A model generated the notes under the pieces. It ran no database searches, had not been told where the DNA came from, and saw nothing but the letters and a program-made list of their open reading frames with translations. From assembly GCA_036262075.1 (NCBI GenBank), contig DATAJO010000025.1:1-64000 (forward strand): 64,000 nucleotides of DNA, written 5' to 3'. How positions within the stretch are numbered: the first letter of the stretch is position 1; each line of letters begins with the position of its first letter. The translations under genes and the position numbers were made by a program. Shown piece after piece: positions 34,922 through 43,188 of this stretch. Origin of the DNA: JACDBZ01 sp036262075. GTDB taxonomy: Bacteria > Chloroflexota > Limnocylindria > QHBO01.

Positions 34922-36088
34922 ATGACCGATACGATCACGCGCGGCGCCGCCAACCAGGCCGGCGCGATCATCAACCCGAATGCCGCGGACGAGGCGCAGG
35001 ACTTCCTGCCGCTCAAGGGCATCGACCACATCGAGTTCTGGGTCGCGAACGCCAAGCAGGCGGCGGCGTACTACCGCGCGCTGTGGGGCTTCACCCCGGT
35101 CGCCTACGCCGGCCTCGAGACCGGCGTGCGGGATCGGGCCAGCTACGTCCTCGTCCAGAACGACATCCGCTTCGTGTTCACCGCGCCGCTGTCACCCGAC
35201 GGCGAGATCGCGGAGCACGTCGCGAAGCACGGCGACGGGGTGAAGGACATCGCCTTCGCCGTCGACGACGTCACCTCGGCCTGGGAGGAGACGACGAAGC
35301 GGGGTGCGGTGAGCGCCCTCGAGCCGACCGAGATCGCCGGGCAGAAGGGCACGCTGCGCAGGAGCAGCATCCGCACCTATGGCGAGGTCGTCCACTCGTT
35401 CATCGACCGCTCCGACTACCACGGCGCGTTCGCTCCCGGCTACCACCGCATCACGAGCCCGCCGGCCGCGGCCACCGGCCAGGACCTGCTCGAGGTCGAC
35501 CACTGCGTCGGCAACGTGGAGCTCGGCGACATGAACCGGTTCGTCGACTTCTACCGCGACGTCCTCGGGTTCGCCCAGCTCATCCACTACGACGACAAGG
35601 TCATCCACACCGACTACTCGGCGCTGATGAGCAAGGTCATGACGAACGGGAACGGCCGGATCAAGTTCCCGATCAACGAGCCCGCATCGGGCAAGAAGAA
35701 GAGCCAGATCCAGGAGTTCCTCGACTACTACCTCGACGCCGGCACGCAGCACATCGCGCTGCGCACCGAGGACATCGTCGGGACGGTCCGCGCCCTCAGA
35801 GAGCGCGGCGTGGAGTTCCTCGGCATGCCGCACGCCTACTACGAGTCGCTCCCCGACCGCGTGGGCGACGTCGGCGTCCCGATCGAGACGCTCGAGGAGC
35901 TCGGCATCGAAGCCGATCGCGACGAGGAGGGCTTCCTGCTCCAGATCTTCACCCGACCGGTGCAGGATCGCCCGACGTTCTTCTTCGAGATCATCGAGCG
36001 CCACGGCTCGCGCGGCTTCGGCGTCGGCAACTTCAAGGCGCTGTTCGAGGCCATCGAGATCGAGCAGGCCCGGCGAGGCAACCTCTAG
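34922..36088 (+). CDS. hppD: 4-hydroxyphenylpyruvate dioxygenase
   Basis: A 388-residue Fe(II) enzyme converting 4-hydroxyphenylpyruvate to homogentisate in tyrosine breakdown. Two VOC halves are present; the iron ligands are His194 (VDHCVGN), His277 (TQHIAL) and Glu356 (FFFEIIER). The C-terminal GFGVGNFKALFEAIE helix is typical. An in-frame ATG nine codons upstream at 34895 is disfavoured because AGGGAGG sits about 11 nt before 34922. Homogentisate dioxygenase and an FAH-family gene are 10-15 kb away in this window. Confidence 0.96.
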   Translation: MTDTITRGAANQAGAIINPNAADEAQDFLPLKGIDHIEFWVANAKQAAAYYRALWGFTPVAYAGLETGVRDRASYVLVQNDIRFVFTAPLSPDGEIAEHVAKHGDGVKDIAFAVDDVTSAWEETTKRGAVSALEPTEIAGQKGTLRRSSIRTYGEVVHSFIDRSDYHGAFAPGYHRITSPPAAATGQDLLEVDHCVGNVELGDMNRFVDFYRDVLGFAQLIHYDDKVIHTDYSALMSKVMTNGNGRIKFPINEPASGKKKSQIQEFLDYYLDAGTQHIALRTEDIVGTVRALRERGVEFLGMPHAYYESLPDRVGDVGVPIETLEELGIEADRDEEGFLLQIFTRPVQDRPTFFFEIIERHGSRGFGVGNFKALFEAIEIEQARRGNL

Positions 36089-36125
36089 GACCGATACGGA
36101 CCGGCGGACGAGGCTCGACCCGGGC

Positions 36126-37250
36126 GTGCGCCGCATCCGGAACCTCGCGCTGTTCGCCGTCGTCGCGTTCCTCGTGCTGTTCGGGGCGGCGTACCTGCTC
36201 CGCGATCGGATCCAGCCCCTGTTCGGCGTCAATCTCGACGTCGGTGGCGGCGGCCGGGCCGAGCTGAGCGTGCCGGACGGGCTCACGGCCGGCGTCTTCG
36301 CCGAGGGACTGCGCAACCCGCGCTTCATGGCGGTCGCACCCGACGGCACGCTGTTCGTGGCCGAGCGCGCCGCCGATCGCGTCGTCGCCCTGCCCGACGC
36401 CGACGGTGACGGCCGCGCCGACGAGGTCGTCGAGGTCGGCAGCGGCTACGGCAACGCCCACGACCTGGCGTTCGCCGAGGACGGCACGCTGCTCGTGGCC
36501 GGCACGACGACGCTGTGGCGGGTGACGCTCGACGGGCTGCGCGAGGCCGAGCGCGAGGCGCTGGTCGACGACCTGCCGTCGGGCGGCCACTCGACGAAGT
36601 CGCTGGCCGTCCTCGAGGACGGATCGGTGCTGCTGTCCGTCGGCTCCTCCTGCAACGTCTGCGAGGAAGCCGATCCGCGCCGCGCGACCGTCCAGCTCCT
36701 GGCCGATGACGGCCTGCGGCCGTACATGGTCGGCCTGCGCAACGCGGTCGGGCTGTGGGTCGACCCGGACACCGGCCGCGCGTGGGCCACGAACATGGGG
36801 CGCGACTCGCTCGGCGACGACCTGCCGCCCGAGACGATCTACGAGCTCGTCGACGGCGCCGATGCGGGCTGGCCGCGCTGCCACGCCGGCGACCTGGTCG
36901 ACCCGGACTTCGGCGGCGGCGAGGAGCCGTGCGCCGGCGTCGCGCACCCGGTGGTGACGCTCCCCGCGCACGTCGCGCCGCTCGACCTCGTCGGCTGGGA
37001 GGACCACCTGGTCGTCGCGCTCCACGGGTCGTGGAACTCGTCGGTCAAGGTCGGCTACGCGGTGTGGTGGATGCCTTGGGACGACGGCCCGACGGGTCCG
37101 CCCGAGCCGTTGGCGACCGGATTCCTGCCCGATGGCGCCGAGGACGCGCTCGGCCGACCGGCCGGGCTGGCCGTCGGCGCCGATGGCGCCCTTTACGTCA
37201 GCGACGACAAGGCCGGGTTCATCTATCGCATCGCCCGGACGGGAACGTGA
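36126..37250 (+). CDS. membrane-anchored PQQ-type sugar/sorbosone dehydrogenase-like beta-propeller protein
   Basis: A 374-residue exported protein: N-terminal membrane anchor at about 6-24, then a propeller domain with LRNPRFMAVAPDGTLFVAE, GNAHDLAF, a paired-Cys SSCNVCEEADPRR near 180-192, and LRNAVGLWVDP. These are typical of soluble glucose/sorbosone dehydrogenase-like proteins. PQQ dependence is a family assumption. The start is a GTG 37 nt after hppD. A longer co-transcript with hppD is possible. Confidence 0.85.
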   Translation: MRRIRNLALFAVVAFLVLFGAAYLLRDRIQPLFGVNLDVGGGGRAELSVPDGLTAGVFAEGLRNPRFMAVAPDGTLFVAERAADRVVALPDADGDGRADEVVEVGSGYGNAHDLAFAEDGTLLVAGTTTLWRVTLDGLREAEREALVDDLPSGGHSTKSLAVLEDGSVLLSVGSSCNVCEEADPRRATVQLLADDGLRPYMVGLRNAVGLWVDPDTGRAWATNMGRDSLGDDLPPETIYELVDGADAGWPRCHAGDLVDPDFGGGEEPCAGVAHPVVTLPAHVAPLDLVGWEDHLVVALHGSWNSSVKVGYAVWWMPWDDGPTGPPEPLATGFLPDGAEDALGRPAGLAVGADGALYVSDDKAGFIYRIARTGT

Positions 37251-37271
37251 TCGCGGCCCGACGCTGCGGGG

Positions 37272-37277
37272 TAGCAT
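37272..37277 (+). promoter_or_regulatory. leaderless -10 for the threonine dehydratase-like gene
   Basis: TAGCAT, 7 nt before the ATG. Confidence 0.6.
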
Positions 37278-37284
37278 CGGCTCG

Positions 37285-38259
37285 ATGACTGCCATCGAGT
37301 CGCCCCACATCGTCTCGATCGACGAGATCCGCGAGGCCGCGGAGCGGATCCGCGGCGTGGCCACCCGCACGCCGCTCCTGCGCTGGGACGACAGGACCTG
37401 GCTGAAGCCGGAATCACTCCAGCCGGTCGGCGCCTTCAAGATGCGCGGCGCCTACAACAAGGTCGCCTCGCTGACCGACGAGGAGCGGGCGCGGGGCGTC
37501 GTCACCTACTCGTCCGGCAACCACGCCCAGGCCGTCGCCCGCGCCGCCCGCCTGCTGGGAGCGAGGGCCGTCATCTGCATGCCGCGCGACGCGCCCCGCG
37601 TGAAGATCGAGGGCGTCCAGCGCGACGGCGCCGAGATCGAGTTCACCGGCATGGACTCCGAGGAGCGCCATCGGCTCGCCCTGCGCCTGGTCGAGGAGCG
37701 GGGCCTCGTCATGGTCGAGCCCTACGACGACCCGGCGATCATCGCCGGCCAGGGAACGTGCGGGCTCGAGATCGTCGAGGACCTGCCGGACGTGACGAGC
37801 GTCCTCGTCCCGGTCTCGGGTGGCGGCCTGTCGGCCGGCGTCGCGACCGCCGTTCGGGCCCTGGCCCCCGCGGCGCGCATCGTCGGCGTCGAGCCGGAGC
37901 TGGCGGCCGATGCGAAGGAGTCGCTCGAGTCCGGCCGGCTCGTGACCTGGACCGCCGAGCAGACCGGCCGCACCATGGCCGATGGCCTGCGCACGAACTC
38001 GCTCGGTCCGCTCCCCTTCGAGCACCTTCGCCGCTTCATGGACGAGATCGTCACCGTCAGCGAGGACGAGATCGCCGATGCCGTCCGGCAGCTCGCCCGC
38101 CGGGCACGCCTGGTCGTCGAGCCCTCCGGCGCGGTCGGCATGGCCGCGCACCTCAACGGCCGCGTGCCCCGCGCCGATGACGACGTCGCCCGCGTCATCG
38201 TCATCAGCGGCGGCAACGTCGACCCCGACCTCTATCTCCGGCTCCTCGCCGGCGGCTGA
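37285..38259 (+). CDS. threonine/serine dehydratase-like PLP enzyme
   Basis: A 324-residue fold-type II PLP enzyme. The Schiff-base Lys52 is in GAFKMRGAYN, SSGNHAQ (about 76-82) binds the substrate carboxylate, and SGGGLSAG (about 176) binds the PLP phosphate. There is no C-terminal ACT regulatory domain, so it is the short catabolic or serine racemase-like class rather than full-length IlvA. The leaderless -10 fixes the ATG; an upstream in-frame ATG at 37132 would overlap the previous gene. Confidence 0.93.
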   Translation: MTAIESPHIVSIDEIREAAERIRGVATRTPLLRWDDRTWLKPESLQPVGAFKMRGAYNKVASLTDEERARGVVTYSSGNHAQAVARAARLLGARAVICMPRDAPRVKIEGVQRDGAEIEFTGMDSEERHRLALRLVEERGLVMVEPYDDPAIIAGQGTCGLEIVEDLPDVTSVLVPVSGGGLSAGVATAVRALAPAARIVGVEPELAADAKESLESGRLVTWTAEQTGRTMADGLRTNSLGPLPFEHLRRFMDEIVTVSEDEIADAVRQLARRARLVVEPSGAVGMAAHLNGRVPRADDDVARVIVISGGNVDPDLYLRLLAGG

Positions 38260-38300
38260 GGCGCTGCGCCGACGCTGAGGCGCTGCGCTGGGCGACTCAC

Positions 38301-38697
38301 GCGTCGCTGCTCGCTGTGGCGAGAGGATTGCACCGGAAGGCCGATCCACGTGCCGTTTGCGCGCTACAGCGAGCACCCGCACGCACGAACCGCACGCCGA
38401 TGCGCAGCTCACGCTCATCGGCGCTCGCTGCAGTCGACAAACGACACGCCACGAGGGCTTCCGGTGAAAAGCTCTCGCTGGAGCGCGAACCGCCTCGCAC
38501 CAGCCCGTCGCTGCTCGCTGCGGCGAGAGGATTTCACCGGAAGGCCGATCCACGCGGCGCTTGCGCGCTGTGGCGAGCACCGGCACGCACGAACCGCACG
38601 CCCATGCGCCCCTCACGCTCATCGGCTCTCGCTGCAGTCGACAAACGACACGCCCACGGCGCTTCCGGTGAACAACGCTCGCCTCAGCGAGAACCGG
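38301..38697. repeat. 204-bp tandem repeat block B (about 1.9 copies)
   Basis: Same element as at 1-290 and in the same orientation. CTGCAGTCGACAAACGACAC occurs at 38428 and 38632, again 204 bp apart, preceded by a partial unit (38301-38427). A perfect 12-bp inverted repeat, CTTCCGGTGAAA (38458-38469) and TTTCACCGGAAG (38532-38543), extends imperfectly inward through CTCTCGC/GCGAGAG to a stem of about 28 bp. The rest of 38260-38778 holds no other convincing feature. Confidence 0.88.
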
Positions 38698-38778
38698 GGG
38701 CGGAACGGCGGCCGCATGAGCACCGCCGGCCCGCCGGCAGATCGCAACGCCTGCGGGCGGGCGGACGTCTGGGTGCCG

Positions 38779-39849
38779 ATGACCCTGAGGAGCCTTGCCG
38801 TCCTCGCCGTCTTGGCGGTCGTTGCCGTCGTCACGGCCGCGTGCGGCGCACAGCCCGATCCCACCCCGCAGCCGTCCGAATCCGCGGTGCCGAGCGCTGT
38901 GCCCGCCAGTGCCGCACCATCGCTCCGTCCCGGGCCGGAAGCGACGCCCACGCCGACGCCGGCGGACCAGGCCGCTCCGCTCGATGTGCGGCGGACGTTC
39001 ATCCTCGTGCCGGCGTCGATCGCAGCACGGGAGCCCCTACCGTGGTGCGGCCACGAGATCGTGCAGCGCCTCGCGGCCGGTGACGTCTACGACGCCGGCA
39101 TCCGCGCCTGCTGGCTCGAGGCGTATCGGTCCGGCCGTCCCGCCGAGTTCGTGTCCACCGGCTGGACGATCGAGGGCGGAATCACCCGGACGTTCTACCG
39201 GGCTCTCGGCGGACCCGAGCTCGAGGTGCTGTACGACTCGACCAACGATCCGCTCTCGGGCCGCACGTGGGATGCGCAGCGCTGCGCCTCGACTCGTGAG
39301 GTTCTGACCGATCCGCGCGGCACGAGGGTGTTCGTCGAACGCGCCTGCTCGCCGATCGAGATGCCGCAGCCCGACCCCGCGGTGTGGCCGACGGCGGACG
39401 AGCGCCTGGCGCTCGGGTCACTCATGGCCTTCGCGATCACCGGCGATGCGTCGGAGCTGAGCGAAGTGCCATTCGCGGAGGAGGTCGCGCTCGGCCTCGC
39501 CGACGAGGTCCTCGTCCAGCGAACGGCCGAGGAGCTCGCCACGCCGGCGTCATGGACGCTCGAGCGGGAGGCCTTCCGCGGCTACGCCGGTCCGTTCTCG
39601 GCCCTCGACACGCTCGCCCGCTGGGACGACCTGCCCCATGAGACGGTGCGCGAGATCCAGGTCAGCGTCGGCGAGCACCCGCACTGCGTCGCCAGGCCCG
39701 TCCCGGCGCCGGCCGCGCTCGCCGGGCTGCGCCGCGTGAGCCTCCAGCCCGTCGGCCAGACCTCGTGCCTGGCCTGGTGGACCGTCGACGCCTACTTCAC
39801 CGATGACGGCGAGATCGCCGCCGTCACCCTGGACCTCTGGGAGCCCTGA
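38779..39849 (+). CDS. predicted lipoprotein of unknown function
   Basis: A 356-residue exported protein. The chosen ATG starts a lipoprotein signal (MTLRSLAVLAVLAVV, then VTAAC, Cys at 22). A low-complexity Pro/Ser/Ala linker reaches about residue 65. The mature domain has many conserved-looking Cys and Trp residues (WCGHEI, RACWLEAYRSG) and no family I recognise. An ATG at 38716 is a possible earlier start but would bury the signal peptide. The gene begins 80 nt after repeat block B. Confidence 0.72.
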   Translation: MTLRSLAVLAVLAVVAVVTAACGAQPDPTPQPSESAVPSAVPASAAPSLRPGPEATPTPTPADQAAPLDVRRTFILVPASIAAREPLPWCGHEIVQRLAAGDVYDAGIRACWLEAYRSGRPAEFVSTGWTIEGGITRTFYRALGGPELEVLYDSTNDPLSGRTWDAQRCASTREVLTDPRGTRVFVERACSPIEMPQPDPAVWPTADERLALGSLMAFAITGDASELSEVPFAEEVALGLADEVLVQRTAEELATPASWTLEREAFRGYAGPFSALDTLARWDDLPHETVREIQVSVGEHPHCVARPVPAPAALAGLRRVSLQPVGQTSCLAWWTVDAYFTDDGEIAAVTLDLWEP

Positions 39850-39852
39850 CCC

Positions 39853-41193
39853 TCAGCCTCCGCGCAGGATCTCCACCGCGCGGTCGAGCTGCGGATCCTC
39901 GTCGGCAGACGGATCCTCGGGCGCCTCGACGAGGACGTCGGGCTGAATCCCGTCCGGCGCCGCCGAGTTGTGGTTCGGCGTGAACCATCGATCGGTCGTC
40001 AGGCGCAGGCCGCCGCCGTTCGGCAGGTCGTTCCAGATCTGGACGGTGTTCTTTCCGAACGTCGGCTCGCCGACGAGCGTCGCGCGCCCATGCTCCTTGA
40101 GCGCGGCGGCCACGATCTCGCTGGCCGATGCGGACCCGCCGTCGATGAGGACGACGACCTCGATCGACGGGTCCTGGGCAACACCCGACTCCGCGCGCCA
40201 CTCCTGGACATCGTCGCCGGACTCGACGGTGAACAGCAGCTCGCCCTCGGGGATGAACTGCGAGGCGATGCCCTGCGCCGCGACGATGTAGCCGCCGGGG
40301 TTCGAGCGCAGGTCGAACACGATCCCGGTCGCGCCCTGGTCCAGGAGCTCGGTCAGCGCGTCGCGGAAGAGCCCCGGAGCGCGATCGGTGAACGAGGTCA
40401 GCCGGATGTAGCCGATGCCGTCCTCGAGCATCTCCGAGCTCACCTCGTGGAGCTCGATGACCGCCCGGGTGATCGTGATGTCCATCTCCTCGTCGCCGCG
40501 CCGGATGGTGAGGGTCACGTCGGTGCCCTCCTCGCCGCGCACCTTGTAGACGAGGCTGCTCACCGTCTCGCCGATCGTCGACTCGCCGTCGACGGCGATG
40601 ACCTGGTCGCCGGCCCGCAGCCCCGCCGCCTCGGCCGGAGAGCCGTCCAGCGGCGCGACGATGACCATGACGCACGTCTCGGTGATGACCGTGCAGGCGG
40701 CGAGATCGTCCGGGTTCGCGAGGTTCTCCATGCCGACCTCGGCGCCGATGCCGCTGAACGAGCCCGACAGGTCGTCCTGGGCCGAGGTGTACTGCTCCGG
40801 CGTGAGGTAGCCGGAGTACGGATCCTCGAGGCCGTACTCGACCATCCCGCGCACCGCGCCCTCGGCGAGCTTCTCGTCGGGAACCTCGTCGACGTACTCG
40901 CTCTTGATGTCCGCGTACACCTCGCACAGGACGGCGAACGCCTCCGAGGGCTCGGTGCAGGTCACGGTCTCGACGGTCGGCGTCGGATCGGCCGGTGGCT
41001 CGGGCGTCGCCGCGCCGGACGGGATGCCGGTCGAGGGCACGTCGCCGCCGGACGGATCGGCCTGGCCAACGGCGTCGCTCCCGCCGACGACGAGGCCGGC
41101 GACGAACGTCGCGGCGCCGAAGAGGAGGAGGACCGCCACGAGGATCGCGGCGCCGGCGGCGCGCGAGCGTGGGGCCGGAGTGGTTGCGGTCAT
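39853..41193 (-). CDS. S41 carboxy-terminal processing protease (CtpA-like)
   Basis: A 446-residue membrane-anchored serine protease with an N-terminal segment at 13-36, a Pro/Thr linker, a small helical region, a PDZ domain (about 145-245) and the S41 catalytic domain. The Ser356 (GSASASEI) and Lys381 (TFGKNTVQ) dyad is intact. Such proteases trim or degrade exported proteins outside the membrane. It converges on the lipoprotein gene with only 3 nt between. Confidence 0.94.
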   Translation of the reverse strand: MTATTPAPRSRAAGAAILVAVLLLFGAATFVAGLVVGGSDAVGQADPSGGDVPSTGIPSGAATPEPPADPTPTVETVTCTEPSEAFAVLCEVYADIKSEYVDEVPDEKLAEGAVRGMVEYGLEDPYSGYLTPEQYTSAQDDLSGSFSGIGAEVGMENLANPDDLAACTVITETCVMVIVAPLDGSPAEAAGLRAGDQVIAVDGESTIGETVSSLVYKVRGEEGTDVTLTIRRGDEEMDITITRAVIELHEVSSEMLEDGIGYIRLTSFTDRAPGLFRDALTELLDQGATGIVFDLRSNPGGYIVAAQGIASQFIPEGELLFTVESGDDVQEWRAESGVAQDPSIEVVVLIDGGSASASEIVAAALKEHGRATLVGEPTFGKNTVQIWNDLPNGGGLRLTTDRWFTPNHNSAAPDGIQPDVLVEAPEDPSADEDPQLDRAVEILRGG

Positions 41194-41272
41194 CGGGAGC
41201 ACCTGTACGGGAGCGGGCGGGACGGCATTCTCCCGCGAAACGGCGAGCCGCGCAGCGGCGGCCACCGGGAGC

Positions 41273-42064
41273 TCAGCCGCGGACGGCGCGCAGCGCGAGG
41301 AAGATCGGGATCTCGGCGTTCGCCCGCTCGTCGCCCGTCGGCCTGCGGCCCGGGCGCCGATCCGGAGGCAGGTCGGGAAGCTCGAGCATCGCATCGGTGC
41401 AGAAGCCGGCTTCGGCGAGGGCGTTGACGTAGGTGCCGATCGGCCGATGGAAGCTCCGGGTCGGCGGCCCGCCGCCGAGCGACTTCATCGGCACGGCGAG
41501 CTCGCTCAGGTAGCCGTCGATGCGCCGATAGGTGAGCTTGCGCGCCTCGTCGTAGCCCCAGCCGGAGTGGCGCGCCTGGCGGAACGCCGGATGGGTCATG
41601 ACCATGACGATCCGCGATCGGTCCTTCAGGGCCCAGCTCACGCCGCGGATGACGTCGTCGAGCGGGTCCATGTCCTGGATCGACAGGAGGAACGTGGCGG
41701 CGTCGAACGACGCGGGCTCGAGCGCGGTGAGCGATGGAAGGCGTCGCGCATCGCCGACCACGAACCGGGCCTCGCGCAGCCGGCCGTGGCGTCGCTTCGC
41801 GGCGGCGATGAGCTGCGCCGACGCGTCGACGACGGTCACGCCGGCGCCCGCCTCGACGAGGTACGGCGCGAGCACGCCCTGGCCGCCGCCCACGTCGAGG
41901 ACCCGCTCGCCGGGCTGCGGGTCGAGCAGCTCGAGGAGGGCGGGAATGGCGAGCTGGCGGTGGTAGGCCGAGCCGCGCTCGCCGACCCAGCCGTCGTACC
42001 AGCTCGCGACGCGCTCCCAGCTCGTCTCCCGCGGCGGGCCCCCGCGCGGCCGTCGCGAGGTCAT
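41273..42064 (-). CDS. class I SAM-dependent methyltransferase
   Basis: A 263-residue methyltransferase. Motif I is VLDVGGGQGVLAP (about 55-67), followed by VDAS at the second strand and VVGDARRLPS near 100. The N-terminal SWERVASWYDGW helix is typical of small-molecule methyltransferases. The basic C-terminus (DRRPGRRPTGDER) might bind nucleic acid, but the substrate is unknown. It follows the LLM oxidoreductase gene by about 40 nt on the same strand. Confidence 0.85.
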   Translation of the reverse strand: MTSRRPRGGPPRETSWERVASWYDGWVGERGSAYHRQLAIPALLELLDPQPGERVLDVGGGQGVLAPYLVEAGAGVTVVDASAQLIAAAKRRHGRLREARFVVGDARRLPSLTALEPASFDAATFLLSIQDMDPLDDVIRGVSWALKDRSRIVMVMTHPAFRQARHSGWGYDEARKLTYRRIDGYLSELAVPMKSLGGGPPTRSFHRPIGTYVNALAEAGFCTDAMLELPDLPPDRRPGRRPTGDERANAEIPIFLALRAVRG

Positions 42065-42104
42065 CGGCGTCGAGAGCGTCGAGAGCGTCGAGCGCGCGAC
42101 ACGC

Positions 42105-43127
42105 TCAGCGCCAGCCGAGCTCCGGCGCCACGTACCGGAGGATGCTCTCGATGACGTGGGCGTTGTAGTCGACGCCGAGCTGGTTCGGCACGGTGAGGAG
42201 AAGCGTGTCGGCCGCCTCGATGGCCGTGTCCTGCCGCAGCTGCTCGACGAGGGCGGGCGGCTCGGCGGCATAGGAGCGGCCGAAGACGGCGCGCAGGTTC
42301 GGCTCGATATAGCCGATCTGGTCCTGCTCCTGCTGCTCGTGCCCGAAGTAGGCGCGGTCCCGGTCGTCGACGATGGCGAAGATGCTGCGGCTGACCGAGA
42401 CGCGCGGCTCGCGTTCGTGTCCGGCCTCCTTCCACGCGGCGCGGAAGGCGTCGATCTGCCGCCGCTGCTGGACGTGGAGCGGCTCGCCGCTCTCGTCGAA
42501 CACGAGCGTCGAGCTCATGAGGTTCATCCCCTTCTCGGCGGCCCAGACCGCCGTGCCGCTCGAGCCGGCGCCCCACCAGATCCGCTCGCGCAGCCCCGGC
42601 GAGTACGGCTCGAGGCGCAGGAGCCCGGGCGGGTTCGGAAACATCGGCCGCGGGTTCGGCTGTGCGAACCCCTCACCCTTCAGCAGCTCGAGGAAGACGT
42701 CGGCGTGCCGGCGTGCCATATCGGCATCCGACTCGCCCTCGGCCGGGACGTACCCGAAATGGCGGTAGCCGTCGATGACCTGTTCCGGCGAGCCCCGGCT
42801 GATCCCGAGCTGGAGCCGGCCGCGGGAGATGAGGTCGGCCGCGCCCGCGTCCTCGAACATGTAGAACGGGTTCTCGTAGCGCATGTCGATGACGCCGGTC
42901 CCGATTTCGATCCGCTTCGTCCGCGCGCCGATCGCGGCCAGCAGCGGGAACGGCGACGCCAGCTGGCGCGCGAAGTGGTGGACGCGGAAGAACGCGCCGT
43001 CGGCGCCGAGCTCCTCGACCGCCTCGGCCAGCTCGATCGACTGGATCAGCGCATCCGACGCGGACCGCACCTGCGAGTACGGCGATTCCGACCAATGGCC
43101 GAAGGAGAGAAAGCCGATGCGCTTCAC
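42105..43127 (-). CDS. LLM-class flavin-dependent oxidoreductase
   Basis: A 340-residue luciferase-like monooxygenase-fold protein using FMN or F420. Family marks are ADGAFFRVHHFARQLASP near 45-60, the IEIGTGVIDMRYENPF strand near 72-88, and LQLGISRGSPEQVIDGY near 103-120. The substrate is unknown. The GTG start has GGAG about 10 nt upstream. It leads a probable two-gene unit with the methyltransferase. Confidence 0.9.
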   Translation of the reverse strand: MKRIGFLSFGHWSESPYSQVRSASDALIQSIELAEAVEELGADGAFFRVHHFARQLASPFPLLAAIGARTKRIEIGTGVIDMRYENPFYMFEDAGAADLISRGRLQLGISRGSPEQVIDGYRHFGYVPAEGESDADMARRHADVFLELLKGEGFAQPNPRPMFPNPPGLLRLEPYSPGLRERIWWGAGSSGTAVWAAEKGMNLMSSTLVFDESGEPLHVQQRRQIDAFRAAWKEAGHEREPRVSVSRSIFAIVDDRDRAYFGHEQQEQDQIGYIEPNLRAVFGRSYAAEPPALVEQLRQDTAIEAADTLLLTVPNQLGVDYNAHVIESILRYVAPELGWR

Positions 43128-43143
43128 GCGAGATCGCTCCTGA

Positions 43144-43171
43144 CGAACGTTCGGGATTGGCGTTGACTGTA
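43144..43171 (-). promoter_or_regulatory. promoter with palindrome for the LLM oxidoreductase gene
   Basis: Minus-strand TACAGT (43166-43171) fits the -10 pattern. Just downstream the perfect 10-bp palindrome CGAACGTTCG (43144-43153) covers about +7 to +16. It is a candidate operator, and no regulator is adjacent. Confidence 0.4.
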
Positions 43172-43188
43172 CACGCGGGCCTCCTGCC

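Noticed and set aside
38350..38778. In-frame extension of the lipoprotein gene through the 204-bp repeat
   Set aside because: The repeat length is 68 codons, so frames remain open by arithmetic. The signal peptide and lipobox start at 38779.
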